Below, piece by piece: positions 55,635 through 64,000 of a DNA stretch of 64,000 bases. Below the pieces are notes generated by a model that worked only from the letters and a program-made list of their open reading frames with translations, did not search any database and had not been told where the DNA came from. The first letter of the stretch is position 1. Each line of letters starts with the position of its first letter. The DNA comes from an uncultured Christensenella sp. (GTDB lineage: Bacteria; Bacillota; Clostridia; Christensenellales; Pumilibacteraceae). The translations under genes were made by a program, and so were the position numbers. The DNA is taken from contig CATLHE010000006.1 in the NCBI GenBank assembly GCA_949948895.1, positions 55,046 through 119,045 of the forward strand, written 5' to 3'.

Positions 55635-56252
55635 ATGCAGTTTTTATCATTATCGCAAGGCGCTCTCATCGGCATAATAGTTGCCGCTGTAGCAGTAGTC
55701 CTTATCGTCGTGTATGCGATCTGGTACATAACGACCAAAAACGGATTCATATCGCTTCGCAACGATATGGAAGAGTCGTATTCCGCTATGGACGTTCACA
55801 TGAAAAAGCGCTACGACCTTATTCCCAATCTCGTAGAGGTTTGCAAAGGCTACGCCAAATTCGAGGGCGAAACGCTTACGAAAATAACGCAGGCGAGAAA
55901 TATCGCCATGGCGGCGGCGCCCGCAGATAAAGCTGCGGCGGAATCCGCGCTTACTTCTCAGCTCCGCACGCTCTTGAATGCGGTGAACGAGAATTATCCC
56001 GAGCTTAAAGCGAATCAACAGTTTAACAACCTTACTTCGCAGCTTGAAGCGTGCGAGCATGAGATCGCCAACTCGAGAAAGTATTACAACGCCAAAGTCA
56101 AGATCCTCAATAACAAGATCGAGAAGTTCCCGTCCAGCATAGTTGCAAACAAAATGCGTTTGGAACGCAGACCGTATTTCGAGATCGAAGATGCTGCCGA
56201 GCGTCAAGCGCCCAAAATCAGCTTTGACGATACCCCTAAGACAAGACTTTAA
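55635..56252 (+). CDS. lemA: LemA family membrane protein
   Basis: 205 aa. N-terminal membrane helix (about 10-33), then the LemA helical bundle with VHMKKRYDLIPNLVEVCKGY and ANSRKYYNAKVKILNNKIE. Function of LemA is poorly known; it is often paired with DUF2207/TPM_phosphatase-like membrane genes, as here. AGGAGG ribosome site. The first residues MQFLSLSQGAL closely resemble the flotillin N-terminus at 24406. Confidence 0.92.
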   Translation: MQFLSLSQGALIGIIVAAVAVVLIVVYAIWYITTKNGFISLRNDMEESYSAMDVHMKKRYDLIPNLVEVCKGYAKFEGETLTKITQARNIAMAAAPADKAAAESALTSQLRTLLNAVNENYPELKANQQFNNLTSQLEACEHEIANSRKYYNAKVKILNNKIEKFPSSIVANKMRLERRPYFEIEDAAERQAPKISFDDTPKTRL

Positions 56253-56257
56253 AAATC

Positions 56258-58213
56258 ATGGCATCCAATTCAAAAAAAGGCACCGCTCTATTTGCGGTGC
56301 TCTTCATTATAGCGATCTCGTTTTTCTTTTTTTGCTTGTTCTTTTCATGCGACGGTAACAACTCCGATGATCTGTATGGAACGCAGATAGAAGACACGGG
56401 CATGCGTTTTAAGTCTATGGAAGTAGACATAAAATGGAATAACGATCGCTCCTGCGAAATAACACAAGAGATCGAAGTCGAGTTTTTCGAAGTTAGTCAC
56501 GGTATTTTCGTGGATATTCCGGTAAACTCGGGCGAAAAGGTCAGAGACCTGAAAGTAAAAACAAGCCCGTTGCGAGACTGCGTGTTAAGTCACGAGAGCT
56601 CCAACAGGATAGTGCGCGCAAGGATCGGCGACGAGGACAGGTACTTCAGTCGCGGCGATACGCTCGTATGCACCGTTACTTATAACTATCTTACGCCCAA
56701 GCACAGCCGCGGCGACGACATCCTCGCTCTGATGGCGATAGGAAGAGGCTGGACGTGCAGGACGGAAAATGCCGTCGTCACTATGACGTATCCCGCCGCG
56801 CCTAAAGACGCAGGCGATGAATACGGCATTTGGATAGCGGGCGAAAAAATTAATGACGGCGACAGTCGCGTCGCTTGGTTAAATGACAATAAGACGGTGG
56901 AGATCAGAGTGGGCGAGCTGTCGGCGTACAGCGGCGTGGAGATCGTTTACGAAATGCCCAAGGGCGTGCTCAAAACCCGTATCGACGGCGAGATTTGGAT
57001 AGTTTTTGTAGTCGGTGTGGCGCTTATCGGCGTGGCGATACTCGTTAAACTTTTGATCGCAAGAAATAAGCCTTTGACCCCGATAGTCGATTACTATCCA
57101 CCGAGAATAAACACGGGCGACGGCGAGGACGGCGAACCGAGAATCAAACGTATGCTGCCCGTTCAAATGGGTAAAATAATCGACGACAACTGTTCTAACG
57201 ACGACGTCACTTCGCTTATTTTCTATTGGGCGAGCAAAGGCTTTTTGGAAATAGACGAACGCGAAGACGATACGTATTTTATAAAGAACAAAAGAATGAG
57301 CGCCGTAACGGGATACGAGCGGCGTATGTTTGCCAAGCTGTTCCAAAACGCGGTAGATCGCGAGGACGGCAGACAAGAAGTATCGTTGGTTTCGCTTACC
57401 GGTAAGTTTTCGGGCGCGGTCACGGAATGTGCCGCGGCGGTAAACAAAGAGTACAGCGGCAAACTCTATAAGCGCGGCATATCTTCGCTTTCCGCTTTTA
57501 TATCCGTGCTGGCGGCGGCTTTCGGCGCTTGTATGGGTGTTTTAACGTCTTTGCGCGTCGGCGCTATGTTCAATCTGATAGGGCTTGCGTGCGCAGTTCC
57601 CGCTGCGATTTCGGCGGCTATCGGCACGCTGATATCCAAGTATTATTTCAAATTGAACAAGACAAAGCGCAACGCCTTTATAATCGGGCATTTTGTTCTT
57701 ATTTTGGCTGTGAGTTTTGCCGTTACGCTTGTCGTTCCGCTCGACGTCATGGGTTGGCTTGAGCGCATAGTGCTTGCGGTGACAATGGGCGGCACAGCCG
57801 CTATCGCGCCGTTTATTCGCGTGCGCACGCCCGAGTATAACGAGATGCTCAATTCGATACTCGGTTTCCGCGACTTCCTGCGCGATGCGGAAAAGGAAAA
57901 ACTCGAAATGCTTATCGCAGACGATCCGCAATACTATTACGACATTTTGCCGTATGCCAACGTGTTGGGCGTTTCCGATATTTGGAAAGACAAGTTTAAA
58001 GATATCGCGCTTGCTCCGCCTACGTATTATCGATCGTATCGCGGCGGCGTGTTCGATATATTTGTCATTCACAGTCTTACGCGCTCGGTAGGCTCGAGCC
58101 TTACATACGTTCCAAAAAGCAGCGGCGGCAGCTTTTCGAGCCATTCTGGCGGCGGAGGCGGCGGAGGCTTTTCGGGCGGCAGTTTCGGCGGAGGCGGCGG
58201 CGGACGCTGGTAA
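56258..58213 (+). CDS. DUF2207 membrane protein with Gly-rich C-terminus
   Basis: 651 aa. An N-terminal membrane helix (about 8-28), then an extracytoplasmic beta domain typical of DUF2207 (WNNDRSCEITQEIEVEF), a helix near 245-270, a cytoplasmic segment, three or four more helices (about 410-520), and a terminal Ser/Gly run ending in GGGGGGRW. The LemA-DUF2207 pairing recurs across Bacillota; function unknown. It starts 6 bp after lemA without a ribosome site, so translation is probably coupled. Confidence 0.85.
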   Translation: MASNSKKGTALFAVLFIIAISFFFFCLFFSCDGNNSDDLYGTQIEDTGMRFKSMEVDIKWNNDRSCEITQEIEVEFFEVSHGIFVDIPVNSGEKVRDLKVKTSPLRDCVLSHESSNRIVRARIGDEDRYFSRGDTLVCTVTYNYLTPKHSRGDDILALMAIGRGWTCRTENAVVTMTYPAAPKDAGDEYGIWIAGEKINDGDSRVAWLNDNKTVEIRVGELSAYSGVEIVYEMPKGVLKTRIDGEIWIVFVVGVALIGVAILVKLLIARNKPLTPIVDYYPPRINTGDGEDGEPRIKRMLPVQMGKIIDDNCSNDDVTSLIFYWASKGFLEIDEREDDTYFIKNKRMSAVTGYERRMFAKLFQNAVDREDGRQEVSLVSLTGKFSGAVTECAAAVNKEYSGKLYKRGISSLSAFISVLAAAFGACMGVLTSLRVGAMFNLIGLACAVPAAISAAIGTLISKYYFKLNKTKRNAFIIGHFVLILAVSFAVTLVVPLDVMGWLERIVLAVTMGGTAAIAPFIRVRTPEYNEMLNSILGFRDFLRDAEKEKLEMLIADDPQYYYDILPYANVLGVSDIWKDKFKDIALAPPTYYRSYRGGVFDIFVIHSLTRSVGSSLTYVPKSSGGSFSSHSGGGGGGGFSGGSFGGGGGGRW

Positions 58214-58232
58214 GAACGCAACGGAAAACGGT

Positions 58233-59255
58233 ATGGCAGATAAGCAAAAAATCGGCATAGTAGGTTTGGGACTTATAGGCGGTTCGCTCGCGCTTGCGCT
58301 GGGCGACCGCTTTGCCGTGTACGGCTACGACAAAGATAAGGCGACGCGAGAGCACGCCGCCACAGATAAAATGTGCACCGTTGTCGATTCGCTCAGCGGG
58401 CTAAAAGGCGCGGCGTTGGTTTTTGTTTGCGTGCCTATTTCGGTCATGACCGAAACGCTTGATTCGTTATGCGATCTATTCGGCGACGAGACGGTCATAA
58501 CAGACGTGGCGTCCGTCAAATTGCCGTTTGCGGGCACAAAGCGCCGATACGTCGGAGGACACCCGATGGCGGGCACCGAGCGTGGCGGGATAACCGCGGC
58601 AAAACCGCATTTGTTCGAAAATGCGTATTGGGTGATAACTTCGCGCGGAAAAGACGCGGACACGGTAAAAAATACAGTAGAGAGCATAGGCGCGATCCCG
58701 CTTTTCATGACGGCGGAAGAGCATGACAGAGCGGTCGCGGCGTTTTCGCACGTGCCTCATGCGGCGGCGTATGCGCTTACCGCGGCGGCTACCGATAAAC
58801 TCACCGCGCCCATTGCAGGCAGCGGTTTTTTGGACACGACGCGTATCGCAAAAAGCGACGGCAGGTTTTGGTCGGACGTTTTCATGCTGAACAGGAAAAA
58901 TGTTTCCGACGGAATCAAAGCGTTGATATATGAGCTTGACGCGCTCGATAAAATGATAGAGCAAGGAGACAGAGCCGCGGTTGAAAAATACCTATGCGCG
59001 GCGCGGAATAAGCGCGAAGCGCTCGATCGCGTCGATCTCGGCGGCGAAGCGTTGTACGTCGATCTTGTCGATCGCGTGGGCGAGTTCGAACGCGTTACGG
59101 GCGCGGTGGCGCGCGCGGGTATAAGCGTAAAAAACATAGCGCTCGTAGCGGGACGCGAGGGCGCTTCGGGCGCGCTTCGATTGGAGTTTGAGACGGCGGA
59201 AGACCGCAACAGGGCGCAATCCGTTCTGTCTGCGTCGGAACCGGGCGCAAAGTAA
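58233..59255 (+). CDS. tyrA: Prephenate dehydrogenase with C-terminal ACT domain
   Basis: 340 aa. Rossmann loop IGIVGLGLIGGSLA, GGHPMAGTERGG and the HVPHAAAYAL His region identify TyrA; residues about 275-335 form an ACT domain likely binding tyrosine for feedback control. Converts prephenate to 4-hydroxyphenylpyruvate. It opens the aromatic operon 19 bp after DUF2207, with only a weak ribosome site; I see no separate promoter, so it may be read through from lemA. Confidence 0.92.
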   Translation: MADKQKIGIVGLGLIGGSLALALGDRFAVYGYDKDKATREHAATDKMCTVVDSLSGLKGAALVFVCVPISVMTETLDSLCDLFGDETVITDVASVKLPFAGTKRRYVGGHPMAGTERGGITAAKPHLFENAYWVITSRGKDADTVKNTVESIGAIPLFMTAEEHDRAVAAFSHVPHAAAYALTAAATDKLTAPIAGSGFLDTTRIAKSDGRFWSDVFMLNRKNVSDGIKALIYELDALDKMIEQGDRAAVEKYLCAARNKREALDRVDLGGEALYVDLVDRVGEFERVTGAVARAGISVKNIALVAGREGASGALRLEFETAEDRNRAQSVLSASEPGAK

Positions 59256-59274
59256 CTTATAGGAGAACTTCGGC

Positions 59275-60429
59275 ATGGCAAAAATAGAATACGTTACGGC
59301 GGGCGAGTCGCACGGCAAAATGCTCGTCGGCATTATAAAAAACATACCGAGCGGTCTCGTTATAGACGGTGCGTTTGTAGACGGCGAGCTGGCTCGGCGC
59401 ATGTCGGGTTTCGGACGCGGCGGGCGCATGAAGATAGAAAAAGACCGAGCTGAGTTCGTAACGGGCGTGCGCGGCGGTAAGACCTTGGGCAGTCCCGTCA
59501 CGGCTGTTATTTACAATAAAGATCACGATAATTGGAAAGACGTAATGGGCGCGGACGCTACCGCGCTAAGCGAGCGGAAAGTGACGGCGGTGCGCCCGGG
59601 GCATGCAGACCTGTCGGGCGTAGTCAAATACGGTTTTGACGACGCGAGAAACGTTTTGGAACGCGCGTCCGCCCGCGAGACGGCGACAAAGGTCGCGCTC
59701 GGCGCGGTCGCAAAGCTGTACTTGAAACGGCTGGGCATAGAGATATCAAGCCATACGCTCGCTATAGGCGGCGTTGCCGCAAAAAGCTTTACCGACGGTT
59801 TTTACGATATAAACGCCCGCGCCGATAAAAACACGGTGCGCTGTCTCGACAGTGAAGCGTCGCTCGCCATGGTCGAGGCGATAAAAGCGGCGGCGTCGGC
59901 GGGCGATACGCTCGGCGGCGTTACCGAGATAATCGTTACGGGCTGTAAATCTGGCATAGGCAGTTATGTGTCGCAAGACCGCAAGCTCGACGGCATAATA
60001 ATGCGCGAAGTCGGAAGCGTTCAGTCCGTTAAAGCGGTGGAGATAGGCGAAGGCATAGCTTCGAGCGAAAGAGCGGGTTCCGAAGTCCATGACGCGATAT
60101 TGTCCGGACAAGGCGGAGTAAAACGCGCGACCAACCGCGCGGGCGGTATAGAGGGCGGCATGACAAACGGCGAGCCGATAGTTGTGCGCGCGTATATTAA
60201 ACCGATACCCACGCTCAAAAGCGGGCTCGATACAATCGATATTGCTACGGGAAAAGCGAGCAAAGCCGCATCCGAGCGCAGCGATGTGTGTGCTGTGCCC
60301 GCGGCGGGCGTCGTCGTCGAAGCCGCAGTCGCGCTCGCGCTCGCGGAAGCCGTATCGGACATGCTCGGCGGCGATACGATGGACGAGGTCGAAGAACGGT
60401 ACGCCGCAAAGAGGAACGCTCATGAGTAA
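59275..60429 (+). CDS. aroC: Chorismate synthase
   Basis: 384 aa. YVTAGESHGKML, RRMSGFGRGGRMKIE, VRPGHADLSGVVKYG and ERASARETATKVA cover the three family signatures. Makes chorismate from EPSP using reduced FMN. AGGAG precedes the ATG by 8 nt. Overlaps aroB by 8 bp. Confidence 0.96.
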   Translation: MAKIEYVTAGESHGKMLVGIIKNIPSGLVIDGAFVDGELARRMSGFGRGGRMKIEKDRAEFVTGVRGGKTLGSPVTAVIYNKDHDNWKDVMGADATALSERKVTAVRPGHADLSGVVKYGFDDARNVLERASARETATKVALGAVAKLYLKRLGIEISSHTLAIGGVAAKSFTDGFYDINARADKNTVRCLDSEASLAMVEAIKAAASAGDTLGGVTEIIVTGCKSGIGSYVSQDRKLDGIIMREVGSVQSVKAVEIGEGIASSERAGSEVHDAILSGQGGVKRATNRAGGIEGGMTNGEPIVVRAYIKPIPTLKSGLDTIDIATGKASKAASERSDVCAVPAAGVVVEAAVALALAEAVSDMLGGDTMDEVEERYAAKRNAHE

Positions 60430-61420
60430 TATACATTGCGGAAGAGATCTCAACGCGGACGTGAAAGCGGCGCTATCCATGTGTGATTTTACAGTGACGG
60501 ACAGCAACGTCGCGGCGCTTTACCCAAAGCTTAGCGGCGACGCTTTTATAATACCCGCGGGCGAAAAAAGCAAAAACACCGAGACTTTAAACGCTATTCT
60601 CGACGCTATGCAAAAGCGCGGTATAAAGCGCGGCGATACTGTTGCTGCGCTCGGCGGCGGCGTTGTCGGAGACATTACGGGCTTTGCGGCGGCGCTTTAT
60701 ATGCGCGGCGTGGATTGGGTGAGTATACCTACTTCGCTTCTCGCCATGGTCGATTCGGGGATAGGCGGAAAGACCGCCGTCGATTTTAACGGTATAAAAA
60801 ATCTCGTCGGTGCGTTCCATTCGCCGCGTGATATTTTTATAAACGCGGAGTTTTTGAAAACTCTTCCCGAGCGCGAATGGCTGTGCGGCGACGGCGAGCT
60901 CATAAAAACGTGCTTGCTCACCGAGGACGCGTTTAAGTTGCTTTCGTCGTCTCTAAACGCCGTGTTCGATAATGATATCGACGGGATATATCCGCTCATA
61001 ACGGAGTGCGTCAAGATAAAAAACGCAGTAGTCACAGCCGATCCCACGGAAAAAGATCTCAGAAAGATACTCAATATGGGTCATACCGTCGGGCATGCGC
61101 TTGAAAGTATAGACGGGTATAAACTCAGTCACGGCGAGTATGTGTTGAAAGGTCTGATGACGGAAGCGGCGATGTGCGCGGACGTTATGGATAAAGATTT
61201 TTACGAGCTGTATATCAAGCTTTTGAAAATGTTTACTTCGCCGCCGCTGTCCACTTCGGGCGCTGTGAGCGGCAAAGCGTCGATCGATAAGAAAAACGAG
61301 GGCGACTCCGTGTCGCTTGTGGTTCCCGTGCGCCCCGGCAAAATAACCGAAGTCAAGCTGTCTCACGACGCGTTCCGAGCGCGTTACGACTCGGCAGTCA
61401 AGATATTGAGGTCGGAATGA
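60422..61420 (+). CDS. aroB: 3-dehydroquinate synthase
   Basis: 332 aa; the track start lies 80 codons upstream in aroC. ALGGGVVGDITGFAA (NAD loop), SLLAMVDSGIGGKTAVD and NMGHTVGHALE (zinc ligands) are present. Somewhat short at the N-terminus relative to ~360 aa homologs, with the first strand region reduced. Catalyses DAHP to 3-dehydroquinate. GAGGA ribosome site inside aroC. Confidence 0.94.
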   Translation: MSNIHCGRDLNADVKAALSMCDFTVTDSNVAALYPKLSGDAFIIPAGEKSKNTETLNAILDAMQKRGIKRGDTVAALGGGVVGDITGFAAALYMRGVDWVSIPTSLLAMVDSGIGGKTAVDFNGIKNLVGAFHSPRDIFINAEFLKTLPEREWLCGDGELIKTCLLTEDAFKLLSSSLNAVFDNDIDGIYPLITECVKIKNAVVTADPTEKDLRKILNMGHTVGHALESIDGYKLSHGEYVLKGLMTEAAMCADVMDKDFYELYIKLLKMFTSPPLSTSGAVSGKASIDKKNEGDSVSLVVPVRPGKITEVKLSHDAFRARYDSAVKILRSE

Positions 61421-62676
61421 GCGATATACGCATAAACAAACTAAACGAATACGACCGCGAGATAACGTGCATGCCCGATAAGAGCATATCTATACGCGCG
61501 ATCTTGTTTAACGCTTATGCCACGGGCAAAGCCACCGTCAAAAACTTGTTACTGAGCGACGATGTTATGTCCGCCGTCGATTGCGTAAGACGGCTGGGCG
61601 CAAAGGTCGTTCTGGACGGCAATACCGCTACCGTATACGGCGCGCCGTTTGCGGGAAGCCAGCTCGACTGCGGAAATTCGGGCACGACAGCTAGACTGCT
61701 CATCGGCATGCTGTCGGGACTGAACGGCGTTTTCGAGATAACTGGCGACGAGTCGCTACGGTCGAGACCTATGCGAAGAGTCATAGAGCCGCTGAGAAAT
61801 ATGGGCGCAAATATCTCAGATACCGACGGAAAACTGCCCGTAAGAATAGTTGGCGGTCCGCTGTCGGGGCTTAGCTATTCCATGCCCGTTGCGTCTGCGC
61901 AGGTAAAAAGTGCGTTACTCCTCGCCGGGCTCAACGCCGCAGGCGACGTTACGGTAACGGAGTCGACGCGCTCAAGAGATCATACCGAAAACATGCTCCG
62001 CGCCATGAACGCCGCGGTCAAAAGCGACGGTAATACCGTAACGATATCGCCGAGCGTCACTTTTGCGCGCGATATGACAGTACCCGGCGATATTTCGTCG
62101 GCGGCATATCCCATTTGCCTCGCGCTTGCCGTTAATGGCGGGCGTTGCCGCATAAACAACGTGGGCGTAAATCCCACACGCACGGGGCTTATCGATCTGT
62201 TGCGTTCCATCGGCGCAAACATAAGATACGAGAATGAAATAAGATCGGTCGAGCCGATAGCAGATATCGTAGTCGAAAACAGCGATTTGAAACCGTTTAC
62301 GGTTTCGGGTTCGCTCGTTCCTCGGCTCATCGACGAGATACCCGTACTGTGTGCGCTCGCATGTTTTATCGACGGCGTAAGCGTAGTCAAGGATGCTCAA
62401 GAACTCAAGGTAAAAGAGACGGATAGGATAGAATCCACAGTCGCCGCGCTTAAAGCGCTTGGCGCGGATATCACGCCCACCGCAGACGGCATGATAATAA
62501 AAGGCGGCAAGCCGTTAAAGTACGGCAAGGTCGATCCGAAGCTAGATCACAGGATAGCCATGAGCGCGGCGGTCGCGGGCGCGGCGGGAGAGGGTGTGAC
62601 TATAACCGATGCGGAATGCGCGTCTGTGAGCTATCCGAATTTCTACGGTGAGGTGATAGGCGTTGAAAGAATATAG
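61417..62676 (+). CDS. aroA: 5-enolpyruvylshikimate-3-phosphate synthase
   Basis: 419 aa. PDKSISIRAILF replaces the usual GDKSISHRA (His is Ile here); LDCGNSGTTARLLIG, SRDHTENML and KETDRIES are canonical. Two inverse alpha/beta domains as usual. Adds enolpyruvyl from PEP to shikimate-3-phosphate. ATGA overlap with aroB stop indicates coupling. Confidence 0.95.
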   Translation: MSDIRINKLNEYDREITCMPDKSISIRAILFNAYATGKATVKNLLLSDDVMSAVDCVRRLGAKVVLDGNTATVYGAPFAGSQLDCGNSGTTARLLIGMLSGLNGVFEITGDESLRSRPMRRVIEPLRNMGANISDTDGKLPVRIVGGPLSGLSYSMPVASAQVKSALLLAGLNAAGDVTVTESTRSRDHTENMLRAMNAAVKSDGNTVTISPSVTFARDMTVPGDISSAAYPICLALAVNGGRCRINNVGVNPTRTGLIDLLRSIGANIRYENEIRSVEPIADIVVENSDLKPFTVSGSLVPRLIDEIPVLCALACFIDGVSVVKDAQELKVKETDRIESTVAALKALGADITPTADGMIIKGGKPLKYGKVDPKLDHRIAMSAAVAGAAGEGVTITDAECASVSYPNFYGEVIGVERI

Positions 62677-63454
62677 AGCCGCGCTTTTAGGCAGGGATAT
62701 AAGCTATACGAAGTCGCCGATCATTCATGCATCGATAGCGGAAGCGCTCGGCATAAGGCTGACTTTCGACGTAAAAGATACGCCTTACGACGCGCTCGAT
62801 AGAGCGGTAGCGGGGCTTATCGCCGACTACGATGGGTTTTTTATAACCAAACCGTACAAGACCGACGTAAAGCGTTATCTCGACGCGGTAGAGACGGCGT
62901 GCGGCGTTAATTTCGTGCGTTGCCGCGACAAACGCGGATATAACACGGACGGCGCGGGGTTCATACGCGCGCTCGACGCAAAGTTCGGAGGATGGGAGCG
63001 CGAAGTAGATAGCGCGCTCGTTCTCGGCGCGGGCGGCGCGGCTTACGCCGTGGCGGAGGCGCTTATAAAACGCGGAAAAAAAGTGTACGTGCTCAACCGA
63101 ACGCTTATGAACGCGGCAAAGCTGTGCAGTGCGATCCATGCCGAGATATATCTTAATCAGCCCGCCGAGCTTGTAGTAAACGCGACGAGCTTGGGGCTCA
63201 AAGGCGAGGACGTATTGGCGTCGCTGTGCGTGCTTCCCGATTTCAAGTACGCGTACGATCTGGTATATTCTCCGCCCGTAACGCCGTTTTTGCGCAGGTG
63301 CGCGCGCGCGGGCGCGAAAACAGCCAACGGCGAGGACATGCTCATATATCAAGCGATAGAGGGCGACGCCATACTTATCGACCGTCCGCTCGACGTGCAG
63401 TCCGTGTTCGAAGCGACGACGGAAATACTTAATAATAAAGAGCGCGGCAAGTAG
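62663..63454 (+). CDS. aroE: Shikimate dehydrogenase
   Basis: 263 aa, TTG start with GAGGTG upstream, overlapping aroA by 14 bp. GRDISYTKSPIIH (shikimate-binding Ser-x-Ser region), ITKPYKTDV (catalytic Lys), YNTDGAGFIRAL and the NADP loop LGAGGAAYAVAEA are present, then VNATSLGL. Reduces 3-dehydroshikimate. Confidence 0.94.
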   Translation: MKEYRAALLGRDISYTKSPIIHASIAEALGIRLTFDVKDTPYDALDRAVAGLIADYDGFFITKPYKTDVKRYLDAVETACGVNFVRCRDKRGYNTDGAGFIRALDAKFGGWEREVDSALVLGAGGAAYAVAEALIKRGKKVYVLNRTLMNAAKLCSAIHAEIYLNQPAELVVNATSLGLKGEDVLASLCVLPDFKYAYDLVYSPPVTPFLRRCARAGAKTANGEDMLIYQAIEGDAILIDRPLDVQSVFEATTEILNNKERGK

Positions 63455-63471
63455 CGCGTAAAGGAGACTAT

Positions 63472-63897
63472 ATGAAGATATTGGTTTTGAACGGAGTAAA
63501 TATCAATATGACGGGTAAACGCGAAGCAGTTTACGGAACGGAGACTCTCGACGATATAAACGCGAGACTCAAAAAGTTCGCGGACGGACTGGGCGTCGAT
63601 ATAGAGTTTTTTCAGTCCAACTCGGAAGGCGAGATAGTCGACCGTCTCCAAAAAGGCGGGTTCGACGGGCTTGTCATAAATGCGGGCGCGTACACGCATT
63701 ACTCATACGCTATTTCGGACGCGCTGTACTCGGTCAAGGCAAAAAAGATAGAAGTACATCTGTCAAACATCTTGGCGCGCGAAGAGTTCAGACAAAAAAG
63801 CGTGCTCGCGCGTAATTGCGACGGGTGTATCACGGGACTCGGCGCGGACGGATATTTTCTCGCCGTGAGAAACATCGTCGAGAGTGGCGATAAATAA
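63472..63897 (+). CDS. aroQ: Type II 3-dehydroquinate dehydratase
   Basis: 141 aa, the usual length. LNGVNINMTGKREAVYG (catalytic Tyr), NSEGEIVDRL, INAGAYTHYS (catalytic His; usual NPGAYTHTS) and EVHLSNILAREEFR are all in place. Forms a dodecamer in the family. AAGGAG ribosome site, 17 bp after aroE. Confidence 0.95.
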   Translation: MKILVLNGVNINMTGKREAVYGTETLDDINARLKKFADGLGVDIEFFQSNSEGEIVDRLQKGGFDGLVINAGAYTHYSYAISDALYSVKAKKIEVHLSNILAREEFRQKSVLARNCDGCITGLGADGYFLAVRNIVESGDK

Positions 63898-63900
63898 AGC

Positions 63901-63996
63901 ATGAGTTTAAACGGTAAAAGACTTGTATTTATAGGACCTATGGGTAGCGGAAAAAGGCGGCAGACGGAGCGGAAAGAAAATGAGTATCAACGGTAA
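63901..63996 (+). pseudogene. Truncated duplicate of the aroK 5' end
   Basis: A 31-codon ORF, MSLNGKRLVFIGPMGSGK followed by RRQTERKENEYQR and stop. The P-loop matches shikimate kinase but is cut right after GK, where Ser/Thr is required. A second in-window start (63980) repeats MS-NGKR with its own ribosome site GGAGCGG. The fragment therefore looks like a partial tandem duplication of the start of aroK, now acting at most as a short upstream ORF. Confidence 0.6.
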
Positions 63997-64000
63997 AAGA
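63980..64000 (+). CDS. aroK: Probable start of aroK (shikimate kinase), cut by window end
   Basis: Only seven codons, MSINGKR, are visible; identity rests on similarity to the upstream fragment, which continues into a shikimate-kinase P-loop, and on the operon context (the kinase is the missing step). Preceded by GGAG. Confidence 0.5.

Overview
The window looks like a chromosome segment of an uncultured, endospore-related Clostridia (Bacillota). Reasons: the 16S rRNA has a normal CCUCC anti-Shine-Dalgarno tail, sigma-A promoters (TTGACA/TATAAT) are everywhere, and there is a germination protease (gpr), a CwlD-like amidase and a SpoVB-like flippase, with Bacillota-type cell-wall, NfeD/flotillin, KtrAB and ECF transport genes. 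I cannot name the genus. Coding sequence is GC-rich with strong codon bias; intergenic DNA is AT-rich.

Layout. 1-2750: repeat-rich DNA around a PadR regulator fused to a membrane domain, which has a palindromic operator inside its own promoter. 2754-14189: one 3811-residue membrane-anchored surface protein. 14268-18313 (minus strand): a cytidine-deaminase-like gene, then the overlapping operon rqcP-ispDF-ktrB-ktrA. 18512-20336: a self-contained 16S rRNA transcription unit (promoter, processing stem, 16S, terminator) with no 23S, 5S or tRNA. 20337-22900: accessory strip with three copies of a structured ~120-bp repeat, an Xre regulator, two small Cys-rich proteins and several MITE-like repeats. 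22952-25217: flotillin/NfeD pair. 25400-36881: putative metallopeptidase, a frameshifted tautomerase, an ECF S-component, a flippase, two tandem transglutaminase-fold lipoproteins (one lacking catalytic residues), an esterase and a CCA-adding enzyme. 36967-44395: VanW protein, lgt-pncB cluster, an S20 protein with a long tail, gpr and murI. 44427-58213: envelope supply genes (glmS, glmM, capsule-type epimerase, uppP, ddl), an M1 peptidase, CwlD-like amidase, LemA and DUF2207. 58233-64000: aromatic amino-acid operon tyrA-aroC-aroB-aroA-aroE-aroQ-aroK, the last truncated by the window edge.

The genes combine into a few themes. glmS, glmM, murI, ddl and uppP supply peptidoglycan precursors and carrier lipid; lgt anchors lipoproteins such as the transglutaminase pair and the M1 peptidase; the aro genes run nearly the whole shikimate pathway. 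The most unusual signals are: the solitary 16S gene whose core helices carry compensated base-pair changes at normally invariant sites; repeated 'TATAAT-N6-start codon' promoters that imply leaderless mRNAs; the three structured repeats flanking a small Xre/Cys-rich cassette; the active/inactive transglutaminase pair; and the membrane-bound PadR regulator.
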